From assembly GCA_947453625.1 (NCBI GenBank), contig CANGHK010000030.1, positions 1 to 63,362 on the forward strand: a DNA stretch of 63,362 nt, given 5' to 3'. The DNA is from Burkholderiales bacterium (GTDB taxonomy: Bacteria; Pseudomonadota; Gammaproteobacteria; Burkholderiales; Burkholderiaceae_C). The stretch's first letter is position 1; each line of letters begins with the position of its first letter. Positions 18,836-28,812 of this stretch are shown here, piece by piece. A model generated the notes under the pieces. It was not told where the DNA came from, searched no databases, and worked only from the letters and a program-made list of their open reading frames with translations. Position numbers and translations under genes: made by a program.

Positions 18836-20101
18836 ATGCCTCTGCCTCTATCGCTGCGCCATTGCAAGCCGATCGCGAACCCGCTCGTGCTGATCACCGC
18901 TCCCTTGCTGCTGGCGCTGGCCGCCTGCAGCCCAGCCGATGCGCCCAAGGGCCCGCCTGGCGGCGGCATGCCACCCCCCAGCGTCGGCGTGGTCACGGTG
19001 CAGCCCGGCGACGTCGCGCTGAGCACCGAGTTGCCCGGCCGGCTCGAAGCCTGGCGCGTGGCGCAGGTGCGGGCCCGGGTGCCGGGCATCGTCGCCCAGC
19101 GCCTGTTCACCGAAGGCGCGCTGGTGCGGGCCGGCCAGCCGCTGTTCCAACTCGACGACGCCGCCTACCGGGCCACGCTGGCCAGCGCCGAGGCGGCAGT
19201 GGCACGTGCCGATGCCACGCAGGCCCAGGCCCAGGCACAGTTGCAGCGCAACCAGCCGCTGGCCGATGCCAAGGCGATCAGCGCCCAGGAGTGGCTGCTG
19301 ACGCAGACCACGCTCAAGCAGGCCCAGGCCGACGCCGCCACCGCCCGTGCCGCGGCGCTGACCGCCCGCATCAACCTCGACTACGCGGCGATCAAGGCGC
19401 CCATCGACGGCCGCATCGGCCGCGCGCTGGTGACCGAGGGCGCGTTGGTGGGCCAGGGCGATGCGACGCAGCTGGCGGTGATCCAGCAGACCCAGTCGCT
19501 GTATGTCAACTTCACCCAGTCCGCGTCCGATGCGCTGCGGCTGCGCAAGGCCTTTGACGCCGGCCAGCTCAAGCGCGCCGGCGCGGGCGCCAGCGCCGAA
19601 CTGCGGGTGGTGCTGGATGACGGCAGCGTCTACCCGCTGCCGGCCAAGCTGCTGTTCAGCGATCCGACGGTGGACGCCGCCACCGGCCAGGTCAGCCTGC
19701 GCGCCGAATTGCCCAATCCCAAGGACGATCTGCTGCCCGGCCTGTTCGTCAAGGTCAGGCTGGTGCAGGCGACCAGCCAGAACGCTTTTCCGTTGCCGCA
19801 GCAGGCCGTCACGCGCGGCCCGCTGGGCGACAGCGTGCTGGTGGTGGGCGCCGACAACAAGCCGGTGCCGCGCAAGATCACGGTCGGCGCCAGCCAGGGC
19901 CAGGACTGGGTGGTGCTGGGTGGCCTGCAGGCCGGTGAGCGGGTGATGGTCGACGGCTTCCAGAAGCTGGCGATGGCGCCGCCGGGCGCGCCGGTCAACC
20001 CGGTGCCCTGGACTTCTCCGCTCCGGCCGGGCGTTGCGCCGACCGCTGCCGCATCGGCGCCTGCCGCAGCGTCCGCGGCCTCTGCCGCCGCCAGCCGCTG
20101 A
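18836..20101 (+). CDS. RND efflux periplasmic adaptor (membrane fusion) lipoprotein
   Basis: The 421-residue AcrA/MexA-type adaptor joins the inner-membrane RND pump to the outer-membrane channel. The signal ends in a lipobox LALAACSP, so the mature Cys would be lipidated. The barrel-sandwich hybrid halves surround an alpha-hairpin (ATLASAEAAVARADATQAQA), followed by the TARINLDYAAIKAPIDGRIG signature and a beta-barrel domain. A Pro/Ala-rich C-terminal tail is unusual but not disabling. The start is Met-Pro-Leu-Pro; the frame is open upstream without family similarity. The pump gene follows after 16 bases. Confidence 0.93.
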   Translation: MPLPLSLRHCKPIANPLVLITAPLLLALAACSPADAPKGPPGGGMPPPSVGVVTVQPGDVALSTELPGRLEAWRVAQVRARVPGIVAQRLFTEGALVRAGQPLFQLDDAAYRATLASAEAAVARADATQAQAQAQLQRNQPLADAKAISAQEWLLTQTTLKQAQADAATARAAALTARINLDYAAIKAPIDGRIGRALVTEGALVGQGDATQLAVIQQTQSLYVNFTQSASDALRLRKAFDAGQLKRAGAGASAELRVVLDDGSVYPLPAKLLFSDPTVDAATGQVSLRAELPNPKDDLLPGLFVKVRLVQATSQNAFPLPQQAVTRGPLGDSVLVVGADNKPVPRKITVGASQGQDWVVLGGLQAGERVMVDGFQKLAMAPPGAPVNPVPWTSPLRPGVAPTAAASAPAAASAASAAASR

Positions 20102-20117
20102 ATCCGGGACGACCAGC

Positions 20118-23100
20118 ATGCTCTCCGGATTCTTCATCGATCGGCCTATCTTCGCCTGGGTGATCGCGCTGTTCATCGCCGGCATCGGCGGTGTCGCGAT
20201 CACCAAGCTGCCGGTGGCGCAATACCCCACGGTGGCGCCACCGTCCATCGTCATCACCGCCAGCTACCCCGGCGCGTCGGCCAGCGTGCTCGAGGACAGC
20301 GTGCTGTCGGTGATCGAGCAGGAGCTCAACGGCGCGCCCGGCATGATCTACATGGAGGCGATCGCCCAGGCCAACGGTGCGGGCACCATAACTGCCACCT
20401 TCGAGACCGGCACCGACGTCAACCTGGCCCAGGTCGAGGTGCAGAACCGGTTGTCGCGCGCCACGCCGCGGCTGCCCAGCGCGGTGGTGCAGCAGGGCGT
20501 GCGCATCGACAAGGCGCGCTCGAACTTCCTGCTCTTCGTCTCGTTGACCTCGACCAACCCGGCCGACGATCCGATTTCGCTAGGTGACTACGCCGCGCGC
20601 TACGTCCAGCCCGAGCTGCAGCGCATCCCCGGCGTCGGCCAGGCCCAGCTCTTCGGCACCGAGCGGGCGATGCGTATCTGGCTCGAGCCGGCCAAACTGG
20701 TGGCTTTCGGGTTGTCGCCGGTCGACGTCACCAGCGCGATCCGCAGCCAGAACGCGCAGGTCTCGGCCGGCAACCTGGGCGAGCAGCCGAGTGCGGGCGG
20801 CCAGACCATGAGCGCGACCATCGTCGTCACCGGCCAGATGGCGAACGCCGCGCAGTTCGGCGCCATCGTGCTGCGCGCCAACGCCGACGGCAGTTCGGTG
20901 CGGCTGCGTGACGTGGCGCGCATCGAGATGGGCGGGCAGGGCTACGGCAACTTCTCGCGGCTCAACGGCCAGCCCAGCGCCGGCGTCGGCGTGCAGCTCT
21001 CGCCCACCGGGAACGCGCTGGCCACTGCCGACGCCGTCAAGGCGCGGATGGAGCAACTCAAGGCCTACTTTCCGCCGGGCATGGAGTACCGCGTGCCCTA
21101 CGACAGTTCCAAGTTCGTCCGCATTTCGATCAAGCAGGTGGTCGAGACCCTGGCCGAAGCGGTGGCGCTGGTGTTCGTGGTGATGCTGATCTTCCTGCAG
21201 AACCTGCGCTACACGCTGATCCCCACCATCGTCGTGCCTGTGGCGCTGCTGGGCACCTTCGGCATGCTGCTGGCGCTGGGCTACTCGATCAACGTGCTGA
21301 CGCTGTTCGGCATGGTGCTGGCGATCGGCATCCTGGTCGACGATGCGATCGTCGTGGTCGAGAACGTCGAGCGCCTGATGGCCGACGAGGGCCTGGGCCC
21401 GCGCGAGGCCACCCGCAAGGCGATGGGCCAGATCACCGGCGCGGTGATAGGCATCACCGTGGTGCTGGTCAGCGTGTTCGTGCCTATGGCCTTCTTCTCG
21501 GGCGCGGTGGGCAGCATCTACCGCCAGTTCTCGCTGGCGATGGTCTCGGCGATCCTGTTCTCGGCCTTTCTGGCGCTGACCTTGACGCCGGCGCTGTGCG
21601 CCACCTTCCTCAAGCCTATCTCCGCTCACCACCAGCGCAAGGGCTTTTTCGGCCTGTTCAACCGCGGCTTCAAGCGCACCGCCAAGGGCTACGAGGGCCG
21701 GGTGGCGCGCATCCTGCCCAAGGCCGGGCGCTGGATGCTGGCCTTCGGTGTCGTGATCGTCGCGGTGGGCTTGATGTACACCCGCCTGCCGACCTCCTTC
21801 CTGCCCAACGAGGACCAGGGCTACCTGATCGTCAACGTGCAGTTGCCGCCCGGCGCCACCACCGAGCGCACCACTGCGGTGATGAAGCAGGTCGAGGGCT
21901 TCTTCATGAAACAGCCCGAGGTCGACCAGGTGGTCGCGGTGCTGGGCTTCAGCTTCTCGGGCCAGGGCCAGAACTCGGGCCTGGTGTTCGTGCCGCTGAA
22001 GGACTGGAGCGAACGCCAGGGCAAGGCGCATTCGGCCCAGGCGCTGGCCGGGCGCGCCTTCGGTGCCTTCATGGGCATACGCGACGCCTTCGTCTACCCC
22101 TTGAGCCCGCCGCCGATCCCCGAGCTGGGCACGGCCACCGGATTCAACTTCCGCTTGCAGGACCGCGGCGGCAACGGCCATGACGCGCTGCTGGCCGCGC
22201 GCAACCAGTTGCTGGGCATGGCGCGCCAGAGCAAGCTGCTGGCCGGCGTGCGGCCCGACGGGCTGGAGGATGCGCCGCAACTGCAGCTCGACATCGACCG
22301 CGAGCGGGCTTATGCCCAGGGCGTGGGCTTCGAGGCCATCAACACGCTGCTGTCGACCGCGGTGGGTTCGTCCTACGTCAATGACTTCCCGAGCAAGGGC
22401 CGGCTGCAGCGGGTGATCGTGATGGCCGATGCCGGCGCGCGCATGGTGCCTGAGGACTTGCTCAAGCTGCAGGTGCCGAACAACCGGGGCCAGCTGGTGC
22501 CGGTCTCGTCTTTTGCCACCACGCGCTGGATCACCGGCCCGATGCAGACCACACGCTACAACGGCTACCCGGCGATGCGCCTGGCGGGTGACGCCGCGCC
22601 AGGGCTGTCCACCGGCCAGGCGATGGCCGAGATGGAGGCGCTGGCGGCCAAGCTGCCGCCGGGATTCGGCTTCGAGTGGACCGGTGTCTCGCGCGAAGAA
22701 AAGCTCTCGGGCTCGCAGGCCACCATCCTGCTGGCGTTCTCTATGCTGGCGGTGTTCTTGTGTCTGGCCGCGCTCTACGAGAGCTGGTCGATTCCGGCCG
22801 CGGTGCTGCTGGTGGTGCCGCTGGGGGTGCTGGGCGCGCTGGCTGGGGTGTTCATGCGCGACATGCCCAATGACGTGTACTTCAAGGTCGGGCTGATCAC
22901 GGTGATCGGGCTGTCGGCCAAGAACGCGATCCTGATCATCGAGTTCGCCAAGGACTTGCAGGCCGAGGGCATGGACTTGATCCAGGCCACGCTGATGGCC
23001 TGCCACCTTCGCTTCCGGCCCATCATCATGACCTCGCTGGCCTTCATCCTGGGCGTGCTGCCGCTGGCGCTGTCGACCGGCGCCGGTTCGGCCAGCCAGC

Positions 23101-23312
23101 GCGCGATCGGCACCGGGGTGATGGGCGGCATGATCACCGCCACGGTGCTGGCGGTGTTCTTCGTCCCGGTGTTCTTCGTCGTGGTGCGGCGCCTCTTCCC
23201 GGCCGGCCATGTGGCGCCGCACGGCACCTCGATCTCGGCGCCCAGACCGCCATCCCCGGTGCCGCATGCGGTGCCCAAGCTGGCCGGTCAGGTCGATGGA
23301 GACAAGGCATGA
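20118..23312 (+). CDS. RND multidrug efflux permease (AcrB/MexB type, HAE1)
   Basis: The 1064-residue inner-membrane proton-driven pump begins MLSGFFIDRPIFAWVIALF, the hallmark HAE1 start. Further signatures are GASASVLEDSV in the first porter loop, the TM4 proton-relay sequence GILVDDAIVVVENVERL with paired Asp residues, and a duplicated second half with LITVIGLSAKNAILIIEFAK. The length is normal for the family. The substrate range cannot be read from sequence. It overlaps the outer-membrane factor gene by ATGA. No TetR or two-component regulator adjoins the operon, unlike acrR or mexR loci. Confidence 0.96.
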   Translation: MLSGFFIDRPIFAWVIALFIAGIGGVAITKLPVAQYPTVAPPSIVITASYPGASASVLEDSVLSVIEQELNGAPGMIYMEAIAQANGAGTITATFETGTDVNLAQVEVQNRLSRATPRLPSAVVQQGVRIDKARSNFLLFVSLTSTNPADDPISLGDYAARYVQPELQRIPGVGQAQLFGTERAMRIWLEPAKLVAFGLSPVDVTSAIRSQNAQVSAGNLGEQPSAGGQTMSATIVVTGQMANAAQFGAIVLRANADGSSVRLRDVARIEMGGQGYGNFSRLNGQPSAGVGVQLSPTGNALATADAVKARMEQLKAYFPPGMEYRVPYDSSKFVRISIKQVVETLAEAVALVFVVMLIFLQNLRYTLIPTIVVPVALLGTFGMLLALGYSINVLTLFGMVLAIGILVDDAIVVVENVERLMADEGLGPREATRKAMGQITGAVIGITVVLVSVFVPMAFFSGAVGSIYRQFSLAMVSAILFSAFLALTLTPALCATFLKPISAHHQRKGFFGLFNRGFKRTAKGYEGRVARILPKAGRWMLAFGVVIVAVGLMYTRLPTSFLPNEDQGYLIVNVQLPPGATTERTTAVMKQVEGFFMKQPEVDQVVAVLGFSFSGQGQNSGLVFVPLKDWSERQGKAHSAQALAGRAFGAFMGIRDAFVYPLSPPPIPELGTATGFNFRLQDRGGNGHDALLAARNQLLGMARQSKLLAGVRPDGLEDAPQLQLDIDRERAYAQGVGFEAINTLLSTAVGSSYVNDFPSKGRLQRVIVMADAGARMVPEDLLKLQVPNNRGQLVPVSSFATTRWITGPMQTTRYNGYPAMRLAGDAAPGLSTGQAMAEMEALAAKLPPGFGFEWTGVSREEKLSGSQATILLAFSMLAVFLCLAALYESWSIPAAVLLVVPLGVLGALAGVFMRDMPNDVYFKVGLITVIGLSAKNAILIIEFAKDLQAEGMDLIQATLMACHLRFRPIIMTSLAFILGVLPLALSTGAGSASQRAIGTGVMGGMITATVLAVFFVPVFFVVVRRLFPAGHVAPHGTSISAPRPPSPVPHAVPKLAGQVDGDKA

Positions 23313-24709
23313 GCGCGATCAAAGAAGGCCGCCGTCTGACGCTGTCCTGCCTGGCCCTGGCCGCCGCGCTGGCGGGCTGTGCCAGCCACCCGCCACCGGC
23401 GCCTGAAGCCGCCCCGGTGCGGTTGCAGCGTGCCGCAGTGGCCGAGCAACTGCCGGTGGCCGCGGGTGCGCCGGCCGACAACGCCAGCCTGGCCTGGCGC
23501 GACTGGGTGCGCGAGCCGCGCCTGGTGTCCTGGGTGACGCTGGCACTGCAGAACAACCGCGACCTGCGGGTGGCGATGCTCAATGTGCAGCGCGCGCGGG
23601 CCCAGTTGAGCCTGGCCGATGCCAGCCGGCTGCCCACGCTGGGTGTCGGGATGGGTGCCGCGCGCGCGCCCAACACCCGGGGCCAGGAGGCCACCGTCCT
23701 GACGGCCGGGCTCCAGGTCAGCGCCTGGGAACTGGATTTGTTCGGTCGCCTGGCCAGCCTGAGCGACGCCGCCCGAGCCCAGTGGCTGGCCACCGAGGCG
23801 GGACGCCAGGCCGGCGAACTGACGCTGGTGGCCGCGGTGGTGCAGGCCGGGCTGGCGTTGCAAGCCGACGACGAGTTGATAGCGCTGGCGCGCCAGACCC
23901 TGGTCAGCCGCGAGCAGAGCTTGCAGCTGACCCAACTGCGCGAATCGGTGGGTGCGTCGTCGCAACTGGAACTGCAGGCCCAGCTGACTTTGACCGCGCA
24001 GGGCCGGGCCACGCTGGCCCAGCTGATCCGCCAGCAGGCCCAGGACGGCAACGCGCTGGCGCTGTTGCTGGGCCAGCCGGTGCCTGAGCGGCCGGCTTCA
24101 TCCGGCCCGGTGCTGGCCGACGAGCGCTGGCTGGCCGAGGTGCCTATCGGGCTGTCGTCGGCGGTGCTGCTGCGCCGGCCCGACGTGATCGCCGCCGAGC
24201 AGACGATGCGTGCCGCTCAGGCCAACATCGCTGCTGCGCGCGCCGCGTTCTGGCCGACGATCTCGCTGACCGGCCAGGCCGGCCAAGCGTCTCCGCAATT
24301 GTCCGGCTTGTTCCAGGGCGGCAACTTCGTCTACACGCTGGCGGCCAATGCGCTGCTGACGGTGTTCGACGCCGGCCGCCGCCAGGCCAACGTCGACGCG
24401 GCCGAAGCCGCGCAGCAGATTGCCCAGGCCCAGTACGAGCGTTCGATACAGTCGGCGTTTCGCGACACCGCGGATGCGCTGGCGGGCTTGGCGACCTGGC
24501 GCGACCAACTGGCGGCGCAGCGCGAGCAGCGTGACGCGGCGCGCGAAACCGCGCGGCTGACCGAGCTCAAGGCCAGCCAGGGAGCGGCCAGCGTGCTGGA
24601 GCGCCTGGACGCCCAGCGTGCGCTGTGGGCGGCCGAGCAGGCGGTGGTTCAGGTGCGGTTGGCCGAGTTGGCCAACCGGGTGACGCTGTACAAGGCCTTG
24701 GGAACCTGA
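23309..24709 (+). CDS. RND efflux outer-membrane channel lipoprotein (OprM/NodT family)
   Basis: The 466-residue outer-membrane factor has lipobox LAGCAS near residue 25, and two OEP domain repeats whose long helices form the periplasmic tunnel. The RPDVIAAEQTMRAAQANIAA segment in the second repeat and WELDLFGRLASLSDAARAQW in the first are family signatures. The start ATG overlaps the pump stop by 4 bases, which completes a three-gene tripartite efflux operon. The gene ends 18 bases before the toxin-antitoxin pair. Confidence 0.94.
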   Translation: MSAIKEGRRLTLSCLALAAALAGCASHPPPAPEAAPVRLQRAAVAEQLPVAAGAPADNASLAWRDWVREPRLVSWVTLALQNNRDLRVAMLNVQRARAQLSLADASRLPTLGVGMGAARAPNTRGQEATVLTAGLQVSAWELDLFGRLASLSDAARAQWLATEAGRQAGELTLVAAVVQAGLALQADDELIALARQTLVSREQSLQLTQLRESVGASSQLELQAQLTLTAQGRATLAQLIRQQAQDGNALALLLGQPVPERPASSGPVLADERWLAEVPIGLSSAVLLRRPDVIAAEQTMRAAQANIAAARAAFWPTISLTGQAGQASPQLSGLFQGGNFVYTLAANALLTVFDAGRRQANVDAAEAAQQIAQAQYERSIQSAFRDTADALAGLATWRDQLAAQREQRDAARETARLTELKASQGAASVLERLDAQRALWAAEQAVVQVRLAELANRVTLYKALGT

Positions 24710-24714
24710 GCGGC

Positions 24715-24720
24715 CATAAT
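24715..24720 (+). promoter_or_regulatory. -10-like hexamer CATAAT seven bases before the mntA-like ATG
   Basis: CATAAT lies 7 bases before the ATG at 24728, with no Shine-Dalgarno sequence between. The spacing suggests that transcription begins at the start codon. The same arrangement occurs before gspC. Confidence 0.35.
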
Positions 24721-24727
24721 TCCGGCC

Positions 24728-25027
24728 ATGTTGACCCTCCCTGTCGATGCTGAACGCATGGCCGTGATCTGCCGGCGGTTTGGCGTGTGCCGCCTGCAGG
24801 TGTTCGGATCGGCCGCGACGGGCGCTGACGCGGCTGACAGCGACGTGGACCTGCTCGTCGAGTTCGGGCCCGGTGAGGTGCCGGGGGCTTTTGCGCTGGT
24901 CGATCTGCAGGACGCCTTGTCCGCCTTGTTTGGCGGCCGGCCGGTGGATTTGGCGTTTCGTTCGATCCTGAACAACCCCTACCGTCGGCGCGCCATCGAG
25001 CCGCAATTGCGGCCGCTGTTCGGATGA
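24728..25027 (+). CDS. MntA-type minimal nucleotidyltransferase antitoxin
   Basis: The 99-residue protein has the exact GS-x10-DxD active-site pattern of minimal nucleotidyltransferases: Gly27-Ser28, then Asp39 and Asp41, followed by LLVEF. In characterised pairs MntA transfers AMP to a Tyr of the HEPN toxin HepT and so neutralises it. This copy is shorter than typical MntA (about 140 residues) and ends soon after the core. The stop overlaps the start of the hepT-like gene (ATGA), so the two are coupled, antitoxin first. Confidence 0.85.
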   Translation: MLTLPVDAERMAVICRRFGVCRLQVFGSAATGADAADSDVDLLVEFGPGEVPGAFALVDLQDALSALFGGRPVDLAFRSILNNPYRRRAIEPQLRPLFG

Positions 25028-25371
25028 CGCCTGAAGACCGCACACCGGCCCATGTGGTCGACATGCTGCAGTTCATCAGCGAGTTGCGCGCGCTGACAGC
25101 GAGCCTGTCGCTGGCCGACTACCTCGCCCACCGGGTGCTGAACCTGGCGGTCGAGAAGCTGTTCATCAACCTGGGCGAAGCGGCCAACCGGATCGATGCT
25201 GCGCAGCGGCTCGCGATACCTGGCGTGCCGTGGCGGCAGGTCATCGGCGTGCGCAACATCCTGGCCCACGGCTACGAACAGATCGAGCATGAAAGCCTGT
25301 ACCGCACCGCGACCGAAGACTTGGGCGCGGTCGACATTGCGCTGCGTCACTGGCTGCAACAGCAGGGCTGA
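25024..25371 (+). CDS. HepT-like HEPN-domain RNase toxin
   Basis: The 115-residue all-helical HEPN protein has the toxin motif R-x4-H-x-Y at Arg77, His82 and Tyr84 (RNILAHGY). Arg and His form the RNase site; in the studied Shewanella pair the Tyr is the residue AMPylated by MntA. All three are present, so the toxin looks intact. It is translationally coupled to the upstream nucleotidyltransferase. It converges on the AMP nucleosidase gene, with a palindromic hairpin between the stops. Confidence 0.87.
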   Translation: MTPEDRTPAHVVDMLQFISELRALTASLSLADYLAHRVLNLAVEKLFINLGEAANRIDAAQRLAIPGVPWRQVIGVRNILAHGYEQIEHESLYRTATEDLGAVDIALRHWLQQQG

Positions 25372-25380
25372 CCTGCTGCC

Positions 25381-25395
25381 GCGCCGCAGCGGCGC
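25381..25395. terminator. Palindrome GCGCCGC-A-GCGGCGC between convergent genes
   Basis: The perfect 7-base arms with a single central base fold in practice as a 5-base stem with a 5-base loop. The element lies 9 bases after the hepT stop and 3 bases from the convergent AMP nucleosidase stop, so it could serve both transcripts. No T-run is present. Confidence 0.35.
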
Positions 25396-25398
25396 AAC

Positions 25399-26925
25399 TT
25401 ACTGAAACGCCACCTCGGCAAAGCTGCGCAGCTTGCGGCTGTGCAACTGGTCGAGCCGTTGCCGGCGCAGCAACTCGATCGCCCGCATGCCGATGCGCAG
25501 GTGCTGGTCGACCCGCTCGCGGTAGAAGGCGTTGGCCATGCCGGGCAGCTTGATCTCGCCGTGCAGCGGCTTGTCGGACACGCACAGCAGCGTGCCGTAG
25601 GGCACGCGGAAGCGGAAGCCGTTGGCGGCGATGGTGGCGCTCTCCATGTCCAACGCCACGGCCCGGCTCTGGCTGAAGCGGCGCTCCGGGCCGCGCTGCG
25701 GCAGCAGTTCCCAGTTGCGGTTGTCGGTCGACGCCACGGTGCCGGTGCGCAGGATCTTCTTGAGTTCGAAGCCCTTCAACTGGGTGACGTCGGCCACCGC
25801 TTGTTCGAGCGCTTGCTGCACCTCGGCCAGCGGCGGGATAGGCACCCACAGCGGCAGCTCTTCGTCCAGCACATGGTCCTCGCGCACATAGCCATGGGCC
25901 AGCACATAGTCGCCCAGGTTCTGCGTGTTGCGCAGACCGGCGCAGTGGCCCAGCATCAGCCAGGCATGCGGGCGCAGCACGGCGATGTGGTCGGAGATGT
26001 TCTTGGCGTTGCTCGGGCCGACGCCGATGTTGACCATCGTGATGCCGCTGCCATCGGCGCGCACCAGGTGGTAGGCGGGCATCTGCGGCAGGCGCGGCAG
26101 CGGCGCGCCAAAGGCGTCCCTGGGCTCGGCCGCGGTGCCTGCGCGACGCATCACCACGTTGCCGGGCTCGACGAACGCGATGTAGTCGTCGCTCTCGGCG
26201 GCATGCTTGGGCCAGTTGCCCAGCAGCCCACCCTGGCCCAGCGGCTTGGCCATCATCTCGTGGCCCAGGCGCACGAACTCGTCGATGTAGAAGGGGTAAT
26301 TCGTGAACAGCACGAAGTTCTGGAAATGCTCGGGCGAGGTGCCGGTGTAGTGGCGCATGCGCTGCAGCGAGTAGTCCACTCGCGGCGCGGTGAACAGCGC
26401 CAGCGGCTGTGCCTCGCGCGGGCCGGGCTCATGCGTGCCGTTGGCGATGCCGTCGTCCATCGCCGCCAGGTCGGGCAGGTCGAAGACGTCGCGCATCAGC
26501 TGGCGCCGCTCGGCGCTCATCGTGCCCTCGACATGCTCATGCTGGGCAAACGAGAAGTGGATGGGGATGGGCTGGCGGCTCATGCCCACCTCCAGCGGTC
26601 CGCCGTGGTTGCGCAGCAAGAGCTGGAACTGTTCTCTGTAGTAGCTGGCGAACAGGTCGGGCCGGGTCAGCGTGGTCTCGTAGACGCCCGGGCCGGCGAC
26701 GAAACCGTAGCTCAGCCGCGAGTCGGCGCGCGCCACGGTGTCGGTGCGCACCCGCACGAAAGGGTAGCAGGCCCGCACATGGTGGGTGGGCGTGGTGCCG
26801 GCGACGAAGTCGTGCAGGCAATGGCGCAGGTGCTTGATGCCGCTGTCGTAGATGGTGGTGGCATGCGCCAGCGCCGCGTCGGCATCGGTGAAGCTCTGGG
26901 TGACGATCAGGGTCGGGGATGTCAT
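25399..26925 (-). CDS. amn: AMP nucleosidase
   Basis: The enzyme hydrolyses AMP to adenine and ribose 5-phosphate in purine balance. The 508-residue product has the AMP nucleosidase N-terminal domain (SRLSYGFVAGPGVYETTLTR) and a C-terminal nucleoside-phosphorylase-like domain. The latter shows MVNIGVGPSNAKNISDHIAV, LMLGHCAGLR and ALDMESATIAANGFRFRVPY, where Glu of the MESA-like motif contacts ribose. The start is Met-Thr-Ser-Pro-Thr; the frame is open further 5' but without similarity. It is monocistronic or follows the CoA-transferase gene, 131 bases upstream. Confidence 0.95.
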   Translation of the reverse strand: MTSPTLIVTQSFTDADAALAHATTIYDSGIKHLRHCLHDFVAGTTPTHHVRACYPFVRVRTDTVARADSRLSYGFVAGPGVYETTLTRPDLFASYYREQFQLLLRNHGGPLEVGMSRQPIPIHFSFAQHEHVEGTMSAERRQLMRDVFDLPDLAAMDDGIANGTHEPGPREAQPLALFTAPRVDYSLQRMRHYTGTSPEHFQNFVLFTNYPFYIDEFVRLGHEMMAKPLGQGGLLGNWPKHAAESDDYIAFVEPGNVVMRRAGTAAEPRDAFGAPLPRLPQMPAYHLVRADGSGITMVNIGVGPSNAKNISDHIAVLRPHAWLMLGHCAGLRNTQNLGDYVLAHGYVREDHVLDEELPLWVPIPPLAEVQQALEQAVADVTQLKGFELKKILRTGTVASTDNRNWELLPQRGPERRFSQSRAVALDMESATIAANGFRFRVPYGTLLCVSDKPLHGEIKLPGMANAFYRERVDQHLRIGMRAIELLRRQRLDQLHSRKLRSFAEVAFQ

Positions 26926-27056
26926 GGCCGATTGTGGCGCGGCCGTTCGAAGCCTGCGTGACGCCGGTTCAATGCAGCGCCGACAGGAACGGCTCAAGTT
27001 CCGCCGTCCGCGGATCGCCCAAAAATGACGCCGGTGGTCCGATTGGAGCCGGCGAC

Positions 27057-28643
27057 TCAAGCCCCCATCTGTGCCCCCCGGAAGATGCGCCCATCCATCA
27101 GCGCCAGATCGTCGGCCACCGCCACCGGCGCGCCCAGCGCGTCCAGCACGTCGCGCTGCAGGTCCAGCCCCGGCGCGATCTCGGTCAGCGTCAGCTGGCC
27201 GTCGCGCAGCCTGAAGACCGCCCGCTCGGTCAGGTAGACGACCTCGCGGCCGAGCGACGCCACATAGGGTCCGTTGAAGCTCAGGTGGCCCACTCGGGGC
27301 ACCAGCTTCTTCACCCGGCCCTCCTGCACGATGCGCAGGCAGCCGTCACCGCTGGCGACCTGCAGCCCGTCGGCGGTCAGCGTGCCCATGAAAACCACCC
27401 GCTGGGTGCTCTGGGTGATGTTGATGAAGCCGCCCACGCCCGAAACCTTGTCGCCGAAGCGGCTGACGTTGACATTGCCCTGGGGGTCGAACTCGGCCAA
27501 GCCGAGGAAGGCGATGTCCAGCCCGCCGCCATCGTAGAAATCGAACATCGCCGCATGGTCTATCACCGCCTCGGGCCAGGCTGACGCGCCGAAGGCCGGG
27601 CCGTCGGCCGGCGTGCCGCCTATCGGCCCGGCCTCGACGGTGAGGGTGAAATCGTCGAAACCTTCTTCATGCGCCACGGCGCCCAGGCCAGCCGGCATGC
27701 CCACGCCCAGATTGACCACCGGGCGCCGGGGTGGCTGCAAGCGCAGGCGCTGCAGTTCCAGCAAGGCCAGACGCTGGATGATCTTGCGCGCGTCCAGCGG
27801 CGGGCTTGGCCGCGCCACAGTCGCGCCACGCGCCGGCCGACTGGCTGGCGCGCTGGCGTACTTGGGATCGAAATCCTCGCCGAAGGTCATCCAGTGGTCC
27901 AGCGGGTCGTCGGCGATCACCAGGCGGTCGACCAGGATGCCGGGCACGCGCACCCGGTTCGGGTCTAGCGTGCCGGCCGGCACGATGCGCTTGACCTGGG
28001 CGATCACCAGCCCGCCCGAGTTGCGCGCGGCCTGGGCGATGGCCAGCATGTCATGGTGAAACGGCTCATGCTCGGTGCTGAGGTTGCCGTTCTCGTCGGC
28101 GCAGGTGGCCCGGATCAGTGCCACCTGCACCGGCAGCACGGGGTAGAACAGCTGCAGTTCGCCGCCCAGCGTCACCCGCTGCACCCGGGGCTCGATCACC
28201 GAGTCGGCCGTGCGCGGCGTCAGCCTGCCGCCGTCATTCGCCGGGTCGACGAAGGTGTGCAGGCCGATGCGCGTCACGACACCGGACTTGCCGCCGGCGA
28301 TGGCGCGGAACAGGTGGGCGATCACGCCCTGCGGCAGGTTCCAGGCCTCGATCGCGTCCTGCAGCACCAGTGCGCCCAGCCGGGGCGCCGAGATCCAGTG
28401 GCCGCCTATCACCCGCTTGAGCAGCCCGGCATGGCCGAAGTGGTTGACACCGCGCACGCCCCGGTCGCCCTGTCCGGCGGCATAGAGCAGCGTCAGGTCG
28501 CGCGGATGGCCGCTGGCCAGAAAGCGCGCCTCTATGGCCCGCGTCACCGCTTCGGCATGGCCGGCGCCGACAAAGCCGGCGGTGACGACGGTGGCGCCAT
28601 CGGGAATCAGGGCGGCGGCTTCGGTCGGGCTGAGGATCTGCAT
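27057..28643 (-). CDS. Acyl-CoA:acetate / 3-ketoacid CoA-transferase
   Basis: The 528-residue protein is a fused alpha-beta family I CoA-transferase (YdiF/propionate CoA-transferase group). The N-terminal half has [20 protein letters not shown] and the C-terminal half [20 protein letters not shown]. The likely catalytic Glu is in [14 protein letters not shown], where a glutamyl-CoA thioester forms during ping-pong transfer. A Pro/Ala-rich linker (about 262-282) joins the halves. The acyl specificity cannot be read. It is divergent from coaX, and proximity to CoA biosynthesis may be coincidental. Confidence 0.9.
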   Translation of the reverse strand: MQILSPTEAAALIPDGATVVTAGFVGAGHAEAVTRAIEARFLASGHPRDLTLLYAAGQGDRGVRGVNHFGHAGLLKRVIGGHWISAPRLGALVLQDAIEAWNLPQGVIAHLFRAIAGGKSGVVTRIGLHTFVDPANDGGRLTPRTADSVIEPRVQRVTLGGELQLFYPVLPVQVALIRATCADENGNLSTEHEPFHHDMLAIAQAARNSGGLVIAQVKRIVPAGTLDPNRVRVPGILVDRLVIADDPLDHWMTFGEDFDPKYASAPASRPARGATVARPSPPLDARKIIQRLALLELQRLRLQPPRRPVVNLGVGMPAGLGAVAHEEGFDDFTLTVEAGPIGGTPADGPAFGASAWPEAVIDHAAMFDFYDGGGLDIAFLGLAEFDPQGNVNVSRFGDKVSGVGGFINITQSTQRVVFMGTLTADGLQVASGDGCLRIVQEGRVKKLVPRVGHLSFNGPYVASLGREVVYLTERAVFRLRDGQLTLTEIAPGLDLQRDVLDALGAPVAVADDLALMDGRIFRGAQMGA

Positions 28644-28812
28644 GGGCGCGGGGTGTGGGGCTGACAGGGGCGGTCATCGTAACCAGCGCGATGTTCGCCT
28701 CGCTGGGCCGCCGCGGCGCCCGCGCCGGGCTAGGATGCAGGCCCGTAGGCCCGGGCAACCCGGCCGTGCACCGTCCACCGCCCCCCGCCACTTGATGCGG
28801 GCAGGAAATTCC

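Noticed and set aside
20580-23267. 895-codon open frame opposite the RND pump gene
   Set aside because: His/Asp/Arg-rich shadow of a well-supported AcrB-type gene; no independent coding evidence.
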